In this document: positions 26,426 to 35,424 of the stretch, one piece after another
Numbering within the stretch: position 1 is the first letter of the stretch
How the letters are laid out: each line of letters starts with the position of its first letter
Origin: Actinopolyspora halophila DSM 43834
GTDB taxonomy: Bacteria > Actinomycetota > Actinomycetes > Mycobacteriales > Pseudonocardiaceae
Assembly (NCBI RefSeq): GCF_000371785.1
Contig: NZ_AQUI01000002.1
Coordinates: 776,590-840,589 of the forward strand
Reading direction: 5' to 3'
Length of the DNA: 64,000 nucleotides
Program-made: the position numbers and the translations under genes
Notes under the pieces: generated by a model
Database searches by the model: none
Seen by the model: only the letters and a program-made list of their open reading frames with translations
What the model was told of the DNA's origin: nothing

Positions 26426-26815
26426 GTGGCCCCCTTCCGCGTTCGTGTGGCGTCGGGGCTCGGGGCATCCGAAGTGCGAGAATCGTACGACCCGAACGAG
26501 CGGATGGCGTCGGCTTCCGGAGTGGTCCCTGTTCCCGTTCTTCCCGGATTTCGTCCTGGAGAGTGCACGGCTTGGTCTGCTCGGGTGGTTCCGTGGCCGA
26601 ACCTCAGTCGGGGTCTCGCTGCTCCGATCCCCGACCTCGGGTAGCGGCCTACACAACGTCGGGGTTGTCCTCGCGAGACCCGTGACTGAGAACCCCCGGC
26701 GGCGCCGGTTGATCGGGTGATGAAAAGCGCTCGCGCCGCTTTCCCGAGTGCCGGCCCGCCCGAGCGAGTACTGGCCCTGTCCGCGCACTTCCTTCACCGG
26801 GCGATGCTCCTCGAC
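26426..26815. other. Intergenic region holding A-type repeat
   Basis: 390 bp between the LAL start and the 3' end of the dioxygenase/rhodanese gene. It contains the A-type repeat with its flanks (about 26560-26735) and the LAL promoter region. No gene is seen. Confidence 0.5.
26611..26681 (+). repeat. Stem-loop repeat, subfamily A copy 2
   Basis: Outer stem GGGTCTCGC (26611-26619) pairs with GCGAGACCC (26673-26681). Inner ATCCCCGAC (26627-26635) pairs with GTCGGGGTT (26658-26666) with one G-T end pair. The loop of 22 nt contains GGGTAGCGGCCTACACAAC. Right of it comes a GAACCCCCGGCGG flank shared with the 47.4-kb copy. This is the one A copy not oriented with the gene ending beside it. Confidence 0.85.
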
Positions 26816-28240
26816 TCAGGAGGGGATTACTTCCAGTCCGGTGTTCTCGGCAGCGGAGAAGGAGTCGTCTATCAGCACCGCTTGCCTGCCCGCCGATTCC
26901 AGCAGGGAACTGGCCGCCGCGGCCCGGTAACCGCTGCCGCAGTGCACCCAGATCGTCCCGGAGGGGATCTCGTCCGCCCGTTTCGACAGTTCGTAGAGCG
27001 GGATGTGCACGGCCCCGGCTATGTGGGACTTGTGGAACTCGTTGTTGGTTCGCACGTCGAGGACCACGTCCGCGGCGGGAAATCCGTTGCCGTCCCCGGA
27101 ACGGGTGGCCGCGAGGTCGTGGAAGGTGGCCGTGGTGGTGGCGCGTAGCTGTTCGGGGTCGACGGCGAGCTGTTCGGGATATCCGTCCGCGGCTGCGGCG
27201 AACTTGTCGATGCCTATGCGGGAGAGTTCGCGCTGCGCTTCGGCCACCTCTTCGGGGGTCTCGCCCAACAGGGTGAGCGGAGCACCCCAGTCGATCATCC
27301 AGCCCAGCCAGGTGACCAGTGGTCCGTCCAGGCCCAGGCTGACCGTCCCGAGCAGGTGGGAGTGAGCGTAGGCCTTGCGGGAGCGCAGGTCGATCACCCA
27401 TTCTCCGCGTTCCAGTCTCCGGGCGAGTTCCTCCGGGGAGGCCGGTGCGGGGCGGCGCAGATCGAGCGGTTCGGGCCCCGCTGCGTTGTGCACTCCCACG
27501 TGCGCGTAGTAGGCGGGGTAGGTGTCCAACCCGGCGAGGAGCTGGTCGACGAATTCCCGTTCGGAGAGCGTCAGCGCCGGGTTGAAGCGTTTCTCAGCTC
27601 CGATGGTGCTGGAGTCGCCCGCGGACTGGCTCGCGGCGCAGAAGCTGCCGAAGCCGTGCGTGGGCCACAGGTGTGCGCCCGCCGGGAGGAGTTCGGCGAG
27701 TTTGCGGGCGGAGGCGTGCTGGTGTCGGGCCAGGGGTTCGCTGTGCTGCTCTCCGAGCAGGTCGGTTCGGCCGGTGGTGCCGAACAGCAGTGACCCCCCG
27801 GTGAACACGCCGACGGCGCCGAGATCGCCTTCCAACAGGTACGACAGGTGGTGGTAGGTGTGCCCCGGGGTGGACACGGCCCTCATGCGCAGGTGCCGGG
27901 AGACTTCGAGCAGCTGCCCGTCCTCGAGGGGAAGGTGTTCGAAGGGGAGCTCGTCGGCGGCGGCCATACCGTAGTCGGCCCCGGTGAGCCTGGCCAGTTC
28001 CAGCCCGCCGGAGACGTAGTCGTTGTGCACGTGCGTCTCCAGTACGAGCCCGATCCGCACTTCGCGACGTCCCGCCACGGCCAGTATCCGGTCCACGTCC
28101 CGCTGAGGATCGACGACCACGGCCGTCCTGCCGTCGGTGGCGAGATAGCTGCGGTCTCCCAGCGAGGAGGTGGCGATCACCTCGACGTCCAGCCCGCCGG
28201 CGAGGCCTTCCCGCTGTGCCTGCGTGTCGTTCCCGGTCAT
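26816..28240 (-). CDS. Persulfide dioxygenase-like MBL fold / rhodanese fusion
   Basis: A 474-residue cytoplasmic protein. Residues 18-255 form an ETHE1/Blh-type metallo-beta-lactamase domain with metal ligands in ETHVHNDYVSG (His70, His72, Asp74), PGHTYHH and the later H of LWPTHGFG. Two rhodanese domains follow: the first (about 270-345) lacks an active-site Cys and is probably structural, the second (about 375-470) has the active loop VHCGSGYRA. Such fusions oxidise glutathione or low-molecular-weight persulfides and pass sulfane sulfur on. It is downstream of a TetR gene on the same strand (154-bp gap). Confidence 0.9.
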   Translation of the reverse strand: MTGNDTQAQREGLAGGLDVEVIATSSLGDRSYLATDGRTAVVVDPQRDVDRILAVAGRREVRIGLVLETHVHNDYVSGGLELARLTGADYGMAAADELPFEHLPLEDGQLLEVSRHLRMRAVSTPGHTYHHLSYLLEGDLGAVGVFTGGSLLFGTTGRTDLLGEQHSEPLARHQHASARKLAELLPAGAHLWPTHGFGSFCAASQSAGDSSTIGAEKRFNPALTLSEREFVDQLLAGLDTYPAYYAHVGVHNAAGPEPLDLRRPAPASPEELARRLERGEWVIDLRSRKAYAHSHLLGTVSLGLDGPLVTWLGWMIDWGAPLTLLGETPEEVAEAQRELSRIGIDKFAAAADGYPEQLAVDPEQLRATTTATFHDLAATRSGDGNGFPAADVVLDVRTNNEFHKSHIAGAVHIPLYELSKRADEIPSGTIWVHCGSGYRAAAASSLLESAGRQAVLIDDSFSAAENTGLEVIPS

Positions 28241-28394
28241 CGGCGAACATCCCTTCGACCCGTGGTCGTTCGGTCCGCGCCTCCAGGGGAGCGCATCTCG
28301 GACGGCTATGCACGCGCGGTCGGTGCTGCCCTCCCGTTCCGCGTTCCGCGCCCGCGGGAGGGTGCGCGCGGTTGCTCGCGACCACGAACTCCCG

Positions 28395-28982
28395 TCAGCC
28401 GGTTTCCCGCGCGGGCCTCACCAGTCGCAGGGCCGCCTCGTGCGCTCGGTGCAGCGGCAACACGTCGTGGCGCAGGGTGCAGCGCACGACGGCGCCTTCC
28501 AGCAGCAGGAACCACTCCTCGGCCGCTTCCGCGGCGTCGGCGCACCCAGCTGTTTCGGCGATGTCCTGCAGTTCCCGCCGGATTCCCTCCTTGTGCTCCT
28601 CGACGACCTCCCGACCCGGGTGCAGCGGCTCGGTCAGCTCCACGGCGGCGTTGACGAAGCCGCATCCGCGGAACCGGTCGGACACCGTCCACTGCTCGTA
28701 GGCGTCGAAGACCCCCGAGAGTCGTTGCTCGGGAGTTTCGCGGTCCTCCATGAACCGGGACAGCGTGGTTCGCCAGGCGTGGTCGCGTGCTCGCAGGTGC
28801 TCGGTCACCAGCCCGTCCTTGGAGCCGAAGTGGGAGTACAGGGTCACTTTGGTCACCCCGGCCCGCTCGGAGATGGCGTTGACCCCGGTGGCGCGGATGC
28901 CGTTCTCGTAGAACAGCCGCGAGGCCGCGTCCAGGATCCGTTCGCCCGCAGGTGGTCGCTTGTCGCTCGGGGTGTCGGTCAT
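28395..28982 (-). CDS. TetR-family repressor
   Basis: A 195-residue TetR protein. The helix-turn-helix is at residues 20-60: ILDAASRLFYENGIRATGVN then ISERAGVTKVTLYSHFGSKD. The C-terminal ligand part has a TetR_C-like layout with three Cys residues, one in RGCGFVNAAVEL. It is divergent from the HAD-family gene at 29077, and an 18-bp near-perfect palindrome in the HAD promoter (29009-29026) is the likely operator. The dioxygenase/rhodanese gene downstream on the same strand may be part of the same unit. Confidence 0.9.
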   Translation of the reverse strand: MTDTPSDKRPPAGERILDAASRLFYENGIRATGVNAISERAGVTKVTLYSHFGSKDGLVTEHLRARDHAWRTTLSRFMEDRETPEQRLSGVFDAYEQWTVSDRFRGCGFVNAAVELTEPLHPGREVVEEHKEGIRRELQDIAETAGCADAAEAAEEWFLLLEGAVVRCTLRHDVLPLHRAHEAALRLVRPARETG

Positions 28983-29000
28983 CGGTGGTCCTTCCTGTCA

Positions 29001-29029
29001 TTGCCACTATACAAACCGGTATGTATGGT
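29001..29029 (+). promoter_or_regulatory. HAD-gene promoter with TetR operator
   Basis: A plus-strand promoter TTGCCA (29001-29006), 17-bp spacer, TATGGT (29024-29029). The spacer and -10 are covered by the palindrome ATACAAACCGGTATGTAT (29009-29026; 16 of 18 bases symmetrical). Binding there would block RNA polymerase for the HAD gene. Confidence 0.6.
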
Positions 29030-29076
29030 TATGATATCGCTTCAAGGAACAGCCGACCGGACAGGGAGCCCCTCGG

Positions 29077-29751
29077 ATGAGTACCAGGCCGCACGCCGTC
29101 GCCTTCGACGTCCTCGAAACCCTGCTGGACATCGAACCGCTGCGCGAACGCCTCGTCGAGATCGGCCAGTCGGAGCAGCTGCTGCAGCCGTGGTTCATGC
29201 GCTTCCAGCGCGACTCGATGGCGCTGAGCCTCAGCGGTGACTTCGGCTCCTTCCACGAGGTGGCGCGCCAGGCGCTGCGCACCGACACCGAGCACACCGC
29301 GAGCGAGGCCGACATCGACCACGTGCTCGAGGGCTTCGCCGAGCTGCCCGCGCACTCCGATGCCGAACCGGCGCTGCGCAGGCTCTCCGAAGCGGGGGTC
29401 CGCGTCGGTTGCCTCACCGTCGGAGATCCCGACGCGACCGCGCGCTTCCTCGACAGAGCGGGGCTGGCGCGTCACGTCGACCGGGTGATCACGGCCGAGC
29501 AGGCAGGAGTCTGGAAACCCTCGCCGAGCATCTACCGGGTCGCCGCTCACCGGCTGGGAGCGGCCCCGGGGGACATGGCGCTGGTGGCCGTGCACGCCTG
29601 GGACTGCCACGGGGCCAAACGGGCCGGATGCCGTGCGGGCTGGTGCAGTAGGTTGGAGGGCGAGTACGGCGACGTGTTCACCCCGGCCGACGCCACCGCC
29701 GATGATCTCGTGACCCTCGCCGACCGCCTCCTCGAACCGCCCGAGCGCTGA
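29077..29751 (+). CDS. HAD-family hydrolase (haloacid dehalogenase type II-like)
   Basis: A 224-residue HAD enzyme. Motif I is AFDVLETLLD with nucleophile Asp11, close to the FDVNETL-type start of actinobacterial haloacid dehalogenase-like proteins. Motif III Lys is in GVWKPSPSIY. Motif IV is replaced by VAVHAWDCHGAKRAG, as usual for the dehalogenase group (WDCHGA). It hydrolyses a phosphate or halo-ester; the substrate is unknown. It is expressed from the promoter at 29001-29029 and probably repressed by the divergent TetR. Confidence 0.88.
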   Translation: MSTRPHAVAFDVLETLLDIEPLRERLVEIGQSEQLLQPWFMRFQRDSMALSLSGDFGSFHEVARQALRTDTEHTASEADIDHVLEGFAELPAHSDAEPALRRLSEAGVRVGCLTVGDPDATARFLDRAGLARHVDRVITAEQAGVWKPSPSIYRVAAHRLGAAPGDMALVAVHAWDCHGAKRAGCRAGWCSRLEGEYGDVFTPADATADDLVTLADRLLEPPER

Positions 29752-29854
29752 CTCGGAGACGGCTGTCGTTGTGGGGCGGCTCGGTGGGAGACGGGGAATT
29801 CCCGCGCGTCGGACCCGGTGACCCGAGACTTGCGGTGTTTGCTGAGGAGGCCCG

Positions 29855-30694
29855 ATGACGCGTGGCGACGTGTCCGCACTGACCGTGTTCCGCGGACGCG
29901 CGGGAGACCACAACGAGCGCGGGATGCGCGGAGCACGGTTGCTGGGGGAGGAGCTCGCCCGGCGCACCGGCAGCGGTTCGGTGTCGATCGGGCAGTCGAG
30001 GCCTGCTCTGAACGCCTCGTGGGAGACGGAGCTCGCCGCCGCGCTGCCGGAGCTGCGCCGACTGGCCCGGCGCCACGAGGAGGTCCTGCGGGCGGGCTCG
30101 GTGCCGGTGACGGCGATGAACAGGTGTGCCGTGGGGTTGGCCACGCTGCCGGTGGTCGCACGCCATCGCCCCGACGCCTGCGTGGTCTGGCTGGACGCGC
30201 ACCCCGATCTGAACACTCCGCGGACCTCGGCCAGCGGTTACCTCGGCGGGATGGTGCTGGCCGGTGCCACCGGGATGTGGGATTCCGGGCTGGGCGCGGA
30301 CCTGTCCGTGGACAACATCGTGCTCGGTGGGGCCAGGGACATCGATCCGGCGGAGCAGCGGGTGCTCGACGAGGGGCTGGTGCGCTCGGTTCCCGTCGGC
30401 GCTGACCTGCCGGAGAGGCTGCGTTCGGCCGTGGCCGGTCGCCCGGTCTACTTCCACCTGGACTGCGATGTCCTGGAACCGGGGATCCTGTCCACCGACT
30501 ACGAGGTCCCGGGCGGTATGACCCTCGAGCAGCTGCGTGCGGTGTCCGAGGTGCTCGCCGAGCAAGAGCTCGTCGGCATCGAGCTTGCGGAGTTCGAGGG
30601 TGGACGGTCAGCGGAGGAGAACGCGGGGGCGGCGGGAGCTCCCGAGCTGGTCGGGGCTTTGGAGCCGCTGCTGCGGGCGCTCGACGGCCGGTGA
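29855..30694 (+). CDS. Arginase/ureohydrolase-like protein, altered metal site
   Basis: A 279-residue ureohydrolase-fold protein. Two metal-binding signatures are clear: WLDAHPDLNTP (Asp114, His116, Asp118) and HLDCDVLEPG. The first signature, normally GGDHS or GGNC at the end of strand 3, reads AMNRCAVGLATLP (Asn89, Arg90, Cys91), so the first metal ligand is not the usual His. The protein may bind only one metal or have a different reaction. Hydrolysis of arginine, agmatine or formiminoglutamate cannot be assumed. It is an independent gene, closed by a bidirectional terminator. Confidence 0.78.
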   Translation: MTRGDVSALTVFRGRAGDHNERGMRGARLLGEELARRTGSGSVSIGQSRPALNASWETELAAALPELRRLARRHEEVLRAGSVPVTAMNRCAVGLATLPVVARHRPDACVVWLDAHPDLNTPRTSASGYLGGMVLAGATGMWDSGLGADLSVDNIVLGGARDIDPAEQRVLDEGLVRSVPVGADLPERLRSAVAGRPVYFHLDCDVLEPGILSTDYEVPGGMTLEQLRAVSEVLAEQELVGIELAEFEGGRSAEENAGAAGAPELVGALEPLLRALDGR

Positions 30695-30703
30695 ACCCCG
30701 AGA

Positions 30704-30734
30704 CCCTCCCGGTCGCCCCGAGCGACCGGGAGGG
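30704..30734. terminator. Bidirectional terminator
   Basis: A perfect 12-bp stem, CCCTCCCGGTCG and CGACCGGGAGGG with a 7-nt loop, between the convergent arginase-like and alcohol dehydrogenase genes. Confidence 0.75.
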
Positions 30735-30769
30735 CCGGCATCGCGACGCGGCCTCCGGGCCGCGTGGTC

Positions 30770-31822
30770 TCACGGGCGGACCAGCACCTTGAGCGCCGCG
30801 CGTTCGTGCATCGCGCGGTAGCCCTCGGAGATGTCGTCCAGCCCGAGGGTTCGGTCGAACACCAGGCCGGGCTGGATCCTGCCCTCCAACACGTCCGGCA
30901 GCAGTTTCGGGATGTAGTTGCGTGCCGGGGCGATACCACCGCTGATGGTCACGTTTCCGAGGAACGTCTCGGCCGGTCGCGGGATGTTCTCGTAGGTCGG
31001 CGCCCCGACCCGCCCGATCGACCCGCCTGCTCGGACCGCGCCGATGGCAGTGGACAGCGAGTCGGCGGTGCCCACGCACTCCAGCACGCTCGAAGCGCCG
31101 TGCCCGCCGGTCAGTTCGCGGATCCGTTCGACACCCTCGGCTCCCCGCTCGGGGACCACATCGGTGGCGCCGAAGTGCTTGGCCAGGTCGGTGCGCCGTG
31201 GGTGCCTGCCCATGATGATCACCCGGTCCGCTCCGAGACGGGTGGAGGCGAGCACCCCGGAGAGCCCGACCGCGCCGTCACCGACCACGACCACTGTGGA
31301 ACCGAGCCCGACCGAGGCGGAGACGGCCGCGTGGTGCCCGGTGCTGAACACGTCCGACAGCGTCAGCAGCGAGGCGCTCAGCGCCTCGTCGGAGCCGCCG
31401 GGCAGCTTCACGAGCGTGCCCTCGGCCTGCGGTACCCGCACGGCCTCGCCCTGCCCACCGTCCACATCGGCGGCCCCCCAACCGCCACCGTTGACGCACG
31501 AGGTGTGCAGTCCCTCGCGGCAGAACTCGCAGTTGTCGTCCGAGAAGGTGAACGGGGCGACCACCACGTCACCCTGGCGCAGCGAGTCCACCCCGGATCC
31601 GGTCTCGGCGACCACACCCAGGAACTCGTGCCCGATGCGCTGGGGTTCGGGAGGAACGTCCCCGTCAGGGGTGAGTCCGATCCCGCGGTAGGGCCACAGG
31701 TCGCTGCCGCAGATGCAGGCGTGCGTCACTCGTACGATCGCGTCGGTGCTCGCGCGCAGCGCGGGGTCGGGCACCTGTTCGACGCGAATGTCCTCCGGTC
31801 CGTACAGCAGGGTCGCCTTCAA
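30770..31822 (-). CDS. Zinc-dependent alcohol dehydrogenase
   Basis: A 350-residue MDR-superfamily dehydrogenase. Catalytic zinc ligands are in HACICGSDLWPYRG (Cys38-type) and IGHEFLGVV. The structural-zinc lobe is reduced: DNCEFCREGLHTSC keeps three Cys. The NAD(P)-binding Rossmann motif is VVVVGDGAVGLSG. It resembles the actinomycete alcohol dehydrogenases that also take up formaldehyde-type or aldehyde substrates; the exact alcohol is unknown. It is followed by (upstream on the same strand) the MDR oxidoreductase with a 61-bp gap, and both may form one transcript. Confidence 0.9.
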   Translation of the reverse strand: MKATLLYGPEDIRVEQVPDPALRASTDAIVRVTHACICGSDLWPYRGIGLTPDGDVPPEPQRIGHEFLGVVAETGSGVDSLRQGDVVVAPFTFSDDNCEFCREGLHTSCVNGGGWGAADVDGGQGEAVRVPQAEGTLVKLPGGSDEALSASLLTLSDVFSTGHHAAVSASVGLGSTVVVVGDGAVGLSGVLASTRLGADRVIIMGRHPRRTDLAKHFGATDVVPERGAEGVERIRELTGGHGASSVLECVGTADSLSTAIGAVRAGGSIGRVGAPTYENIPRPAETFLGNVTISGGIAPARNYIPKLLPDVLEGRIQPGLVFDRTLGLDDISEGYRAMHERAALKVLVRP

Positions 31823-31883
31823 GTTCTCCTCCGTCCGTTGTGGCTGGTTCGTTCGCTCGTCTCCTCGGAGTCGAACCGCGGTT

Positions 31884-32891
<1,008 letters not shown>

Positions 32892-32963
32892 TGACAACTG
32901 TTTCTCCCGCGGGTCGTGTCTTGGTCGGGCGTGGTCCGTGCTGTGGAGCACGGACCAATTTCT

Positions 32964-33004
32964 ATTGTACGCAACTTAAAAGGGTGCTTTTGTATTGTGT
33001 GAAA
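32964..33004. promoter_or_regulatory. OhrR-like operator pair
   Basis: ATTGTACGCAAC (32964-32975) and ATTGTGTGAAAT (32994-33005) lie in the AT-rich divergent promoter between the MDR gene and the aldo/keto reductase. The core TTG-N4-CAA of the first is shared with a site just upstream of the OhrR-like gene (34767-34776). Confidence 0.5.
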
Positions 33005-33099
33005 TTAAATACCGAACCCGAAGGGCTGCGCCACGGGTTTCGGGGCGGCAGGGTGAACGGTGCGAGGAACGCGAAAGACCCGAGAGGACTACCGACAGC

Positions 33100-34131
33100 A
33101 TGGATTACGTTTCGCTCGGCAGGACCGGAGTCAAGGTCAGCCCGCTGTGTCTGGGGGCCATGAACTTCGGATCCTGGGGCAATCCCGACCACGACGATTC
33201 GATCCGCATCATCCACCGCGCCCTGGACGCGGGGATCAACTTCATCGACACCGCCGATGTGTACTCCCACGGCGAGTCCGAGGAAATCGTCGGCAAGGCG
33301 CTGGCGGACGGCCGGCGGGACGACGTGGTGCTGGCGACCAAGGCACACGCCCCCATGGGCGAGGACGCCAACCGGCGGGGCAACTCACGCCGCTGGATCG
33401 TCCGCGAGGTGGAGAACAGTCTGCGCAGGCTCGGCACCGACCACATCGACCTGTACCAGATCCATCGGCCCGACCCGGACACCCACATCGACGAGACCCT
33501 GGGAGCGCTCACAGATCTGGTCCGGGAGGGCAAGATCCGCTACGCGGGCTGCTCGACCTTCCCGGCACACCTCATCGTGGAGTCCCACTGGGTCGCCGAA
33601 CAGCGGATGCGCGAGCGGTTCGTGACCGAGCAGCCGCCGTACTCGATCCTCACCAGGGGAATCGAGGCCGATGTGCTGCCGACCGCCGCGAAGTACGGGA
33701 TGGGCGTCCTCCCGTGGAGCCCGCTGTCCGGAGGCTGGTTGTCCGGCAAGTATCGCCGGGGGCGGGAAACCCCGGACACGCACCGGGTCAACTTCTCCCC
33801 CGCGGATCGGTTCGACCCCGCCCAACCGGGTAACGCGCGCAAGCTGGACGCCGTGGAGGAACTCGTCCAGCTCGCGGGTGAGGCCGGGATAACGCTGGTG
33901 GACCTGGCGCTGGCCTTCGTGCTCAGCCATCCCGCGGTCACCTCGCCGATCATCGGGCCGCGCACCATGGAGCAGCTCGAGTCCCAGCTCGGCGCGGCCG
34001 ACATCGAACTCGACGCGGTCACGCTGGACCGCATCGACGAGATCGTTCCGCCGGGGACCACGTTGAACCAGGCCGATGCGGGCTGGACTCCTCCGGATCT
34101 GGCCCGCAAGGAGTTGCGCCGCAAGCGCTGA
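33100..34131 (+). CDS. Aldo/keto reductase
   Basis: A 343-residue NADPH-dependent aldo/keto reductase. Catalytic residues: Asp and Tyr in FIDTADVYSHGESEE, Lys in LATKAHAPMG, His in YQIHRPDPD. The cofactor-binding end is IIGPRTMEQLESQLG. The ATG at 33100 is preceded by GAGAGGA; an upstream extension would start inside the promoter. The gene belongs to the group annotated as general stress or YghZ/YdhF-like reductases. Because its promoter shares a possible OhrR-like site, it may serve detoxification of aldehydes made under oxidative stress. Confidence 0.92.
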   Translation: MDYVSLGRTGVKVSPLCLGAMNFGSWGNPDHDDSIRIIHRALDAGINFIDTADVYSHGESEEIVGKALADGRRDDVVLATKAHAPMGEDANRRGNSRRWIVREVENSLRRLGTDHIDLYQIHRPDPDTHIDETLGALTDLVREGKIRYAGCSTFPAHLIVESHWVAEQRMRERFVTEQPPYSILTRGIEADVLPTAAKYGMGVLPWSPLSGGWLSGKYRRGRETPDTHRVNFSPADRFDPAQPGNARKLDAVEELVQLAGEAGITLVDLALAFVLSHPAVTSPIIGPRTMEQLESQLGAADIELDAVTLDRIDEIVPPGTTLNQADAGWTPPDLARKELRRKR

Positions 34132-34141
34132 ACACGCTTCG

Positions 34142-34185
34142 CCACGTGGTCCGCGTGGTGGGGGCCCCGCCGCGCGGACCCGTGG
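34142..34185. terminator. Terminator between convergent genes
   Basis: CCACGTGGTCCGCG (34142-34155) pairs with CGCGGACCCGTGG (34173-34185) with one bulged base, between the aldo/keto reductase and the OhrR-like regulator. Confidence 0.6.
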
Positions 34186-34230
34186 GGCGGAAAAGTCGGA
34201 GTGAGGGCAGCGGCGCGGAAAGCGGGCCGT

Positions 34231-34746
34231 TCAGTCCCGCTGCTCGATGCTCTCGGCTGCCGTGTCCAGGGCCGAGGTGATCCTGGACAACTCGTTGTAG
34301 AGCTCGGTGAGCCGGTTCTCGTCGAGTCCGGTGGCGGACAGGATGCGGCGCGGGATGTCCCGTGCCTGTTCGCGCAGCTTCCTGCCCTGGTCGGTCGCGT
34401 TCACCAGCACCGAGCGCTCGTCCACCGCGCTGCGTTCGCGTCGTACGAATCCTGCCTTTTCCAGGCGTTTGAGCAGCGGGGACAGCGTTCCGGAATCCAG
34501 CCGCAGCAGGTTTCCGAGTTCCTTGACGGTGAGCTCGCCGTGTTCCCAGACCGTCAGCATGACCAGGTACTGCGGGTAGGTCAGGCCCAGCTGGGACAGG
34601 ACCGGTCGGTAGAGCGTGTCGAACGCCCGCGAGGTGGCGTGCAGCACGAAGCAGAGCTGTCGTTCCAGCCGCAGCAGTTCCTCGGAATCGCCTTCCGAGC
34701 TCGCGTCGCCCGCGGCTTCCGCTGCTGCATCGTTCGAGTCCCGCAC
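34231..34746 (-). CDS. MarR-family regulator, OhrR-like
   Basis: A 171-residue winged-helix protein. After a 22-residue acidic tail it reads LERQLCFVLHATSRAFDTLY, which matches the OhrR signature in which the Cys (about residue 32) is oxidised by organic peroxides. The DNA-binding core LTVKELGNLLRLDSGTLSPL and the wing RRERSAVDERSVLV are complete. OhrR-type repressors leave DNA when the Cys is oxidised and so induce peroxide reductases. No ohr gene lies beside it; the two reductases to its left, whose promoter contains a related site, are the more likely targets. Confidence 0.88.
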   Translation of the reverse strand: MRDSNDAAAEAAGDASSEGDSEELLRLERQLCFVLHATSRAFDTLYRPVLSQLGLTYPQYLVMLTVWEHGELTVKELGNLLRLDSGTLSPLLKRLEKAGFVRRERSAVDERSVLVNATDQGRKLREQARDIPRRILSATGLDENRLTELYNELSRITSALDTAAESIEQRD

Positions 34747-34764
34747 ACACGCAGGTTAGCAGCG

Positions 34765-34782
34765 AATTGTGTGCAACCAAAT
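34765..34782 (-). promoter_or_regulatory. OhrR-like auto-operator
   Basis: AATTGTGTGCAACCAAAT lies 19 bp upstream of the OhrR-like ATG. Its core TTGTGTGCAA matches the TTGTACGCAA site at 32965-32974. Confidence 0.5.
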
Positions 34783-34842
34783 GGTGTCGGTCAGCTCACC
34801 CGGCCGGGACCTCGGCTCCCGCCACGGCCTCCCGGTGCCGCC

Positions 34843-35424
34843 CTACCGCGTTTCGAGCCCGCGGCGCACCAGTTCCCAGACCGTCTCGAACTCCCGGTCG
34901 AGGTTCGGGTCCGCCCACTCCGCCGCGTGCGCGGGGTGGTGGAACTTGGTGGTGGCCGACAGCATCGCCCGCGCCGTCCCGTGCGGATCCTCCACCGCGA
35001 ACTCCCCGCGCCGCACACCGTCGGCGACGATGCGGGCGAGCAGGTCGGTCAGCGTTTCGAGGTGGGCCGACACGACCTCCCTGATCTCGGTGGCCAGCCC
35101 GTAGTAGGTGGCGAAGAGCTCGGGGTCGTTGCTGGCCAACTCGCGCTTGGTCGTGCTGAGCAGCCACAACCACCTCCGGGTCCGCTCCGCGGCGGGACCG
35201 TCCTCGGTGACCACGGGGTGGAGGGGCACGCAGATCCGCTGCAGCCAGCGCTCGGCCACGGCGTCGCGCAGGGCGGCCTTGTTCGGGAAGTGGCGGTACA
35301 CGCTGCCGTGGCTGACACCGAGCGAGCGGGCCACGTCCACCACAGTCGTCTTGCCCGGACCGAAGCGGCGGAGGGTGTCCTCCGCCGCATCGAGGATCCG
35401 TTCCGCGGTCAGCGCACCGGTCAC
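34843..35424 (-). CDS. TetR-family repressor
   Basis: A 193-residue TetR protein with a typical N-terminal helix-turn-helix, TTVVDVARSLGVSHGSVYRH followed by FPNKAALRD. The ligand-binding part resembles the TetR_C_7-like group (actinobacterial). Its ATG overlaps the stop of the preceding aldo/keto reductase by 4 bp, so the two are co-translated, and the regulator probably controls this operon by binding at 36451-36462. Confidence 0.9.
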   Translation of the reverse strand: MTGALTAERILDAAEDTLRRFGPGKTTVVDVARSLGVSHGSVYRHFPNKAALRDAVAERWLQRICVPLHPVVTEDGPAAERTRRWLWLLSTTKRELASNDPELFATYYGLATEIREVVSAHLETLTDLLARIVADGVRRGEFAVEDPHGTARAMLSATTKFHHPAHAAEWADPNLDREFETVWELVRRGLETR

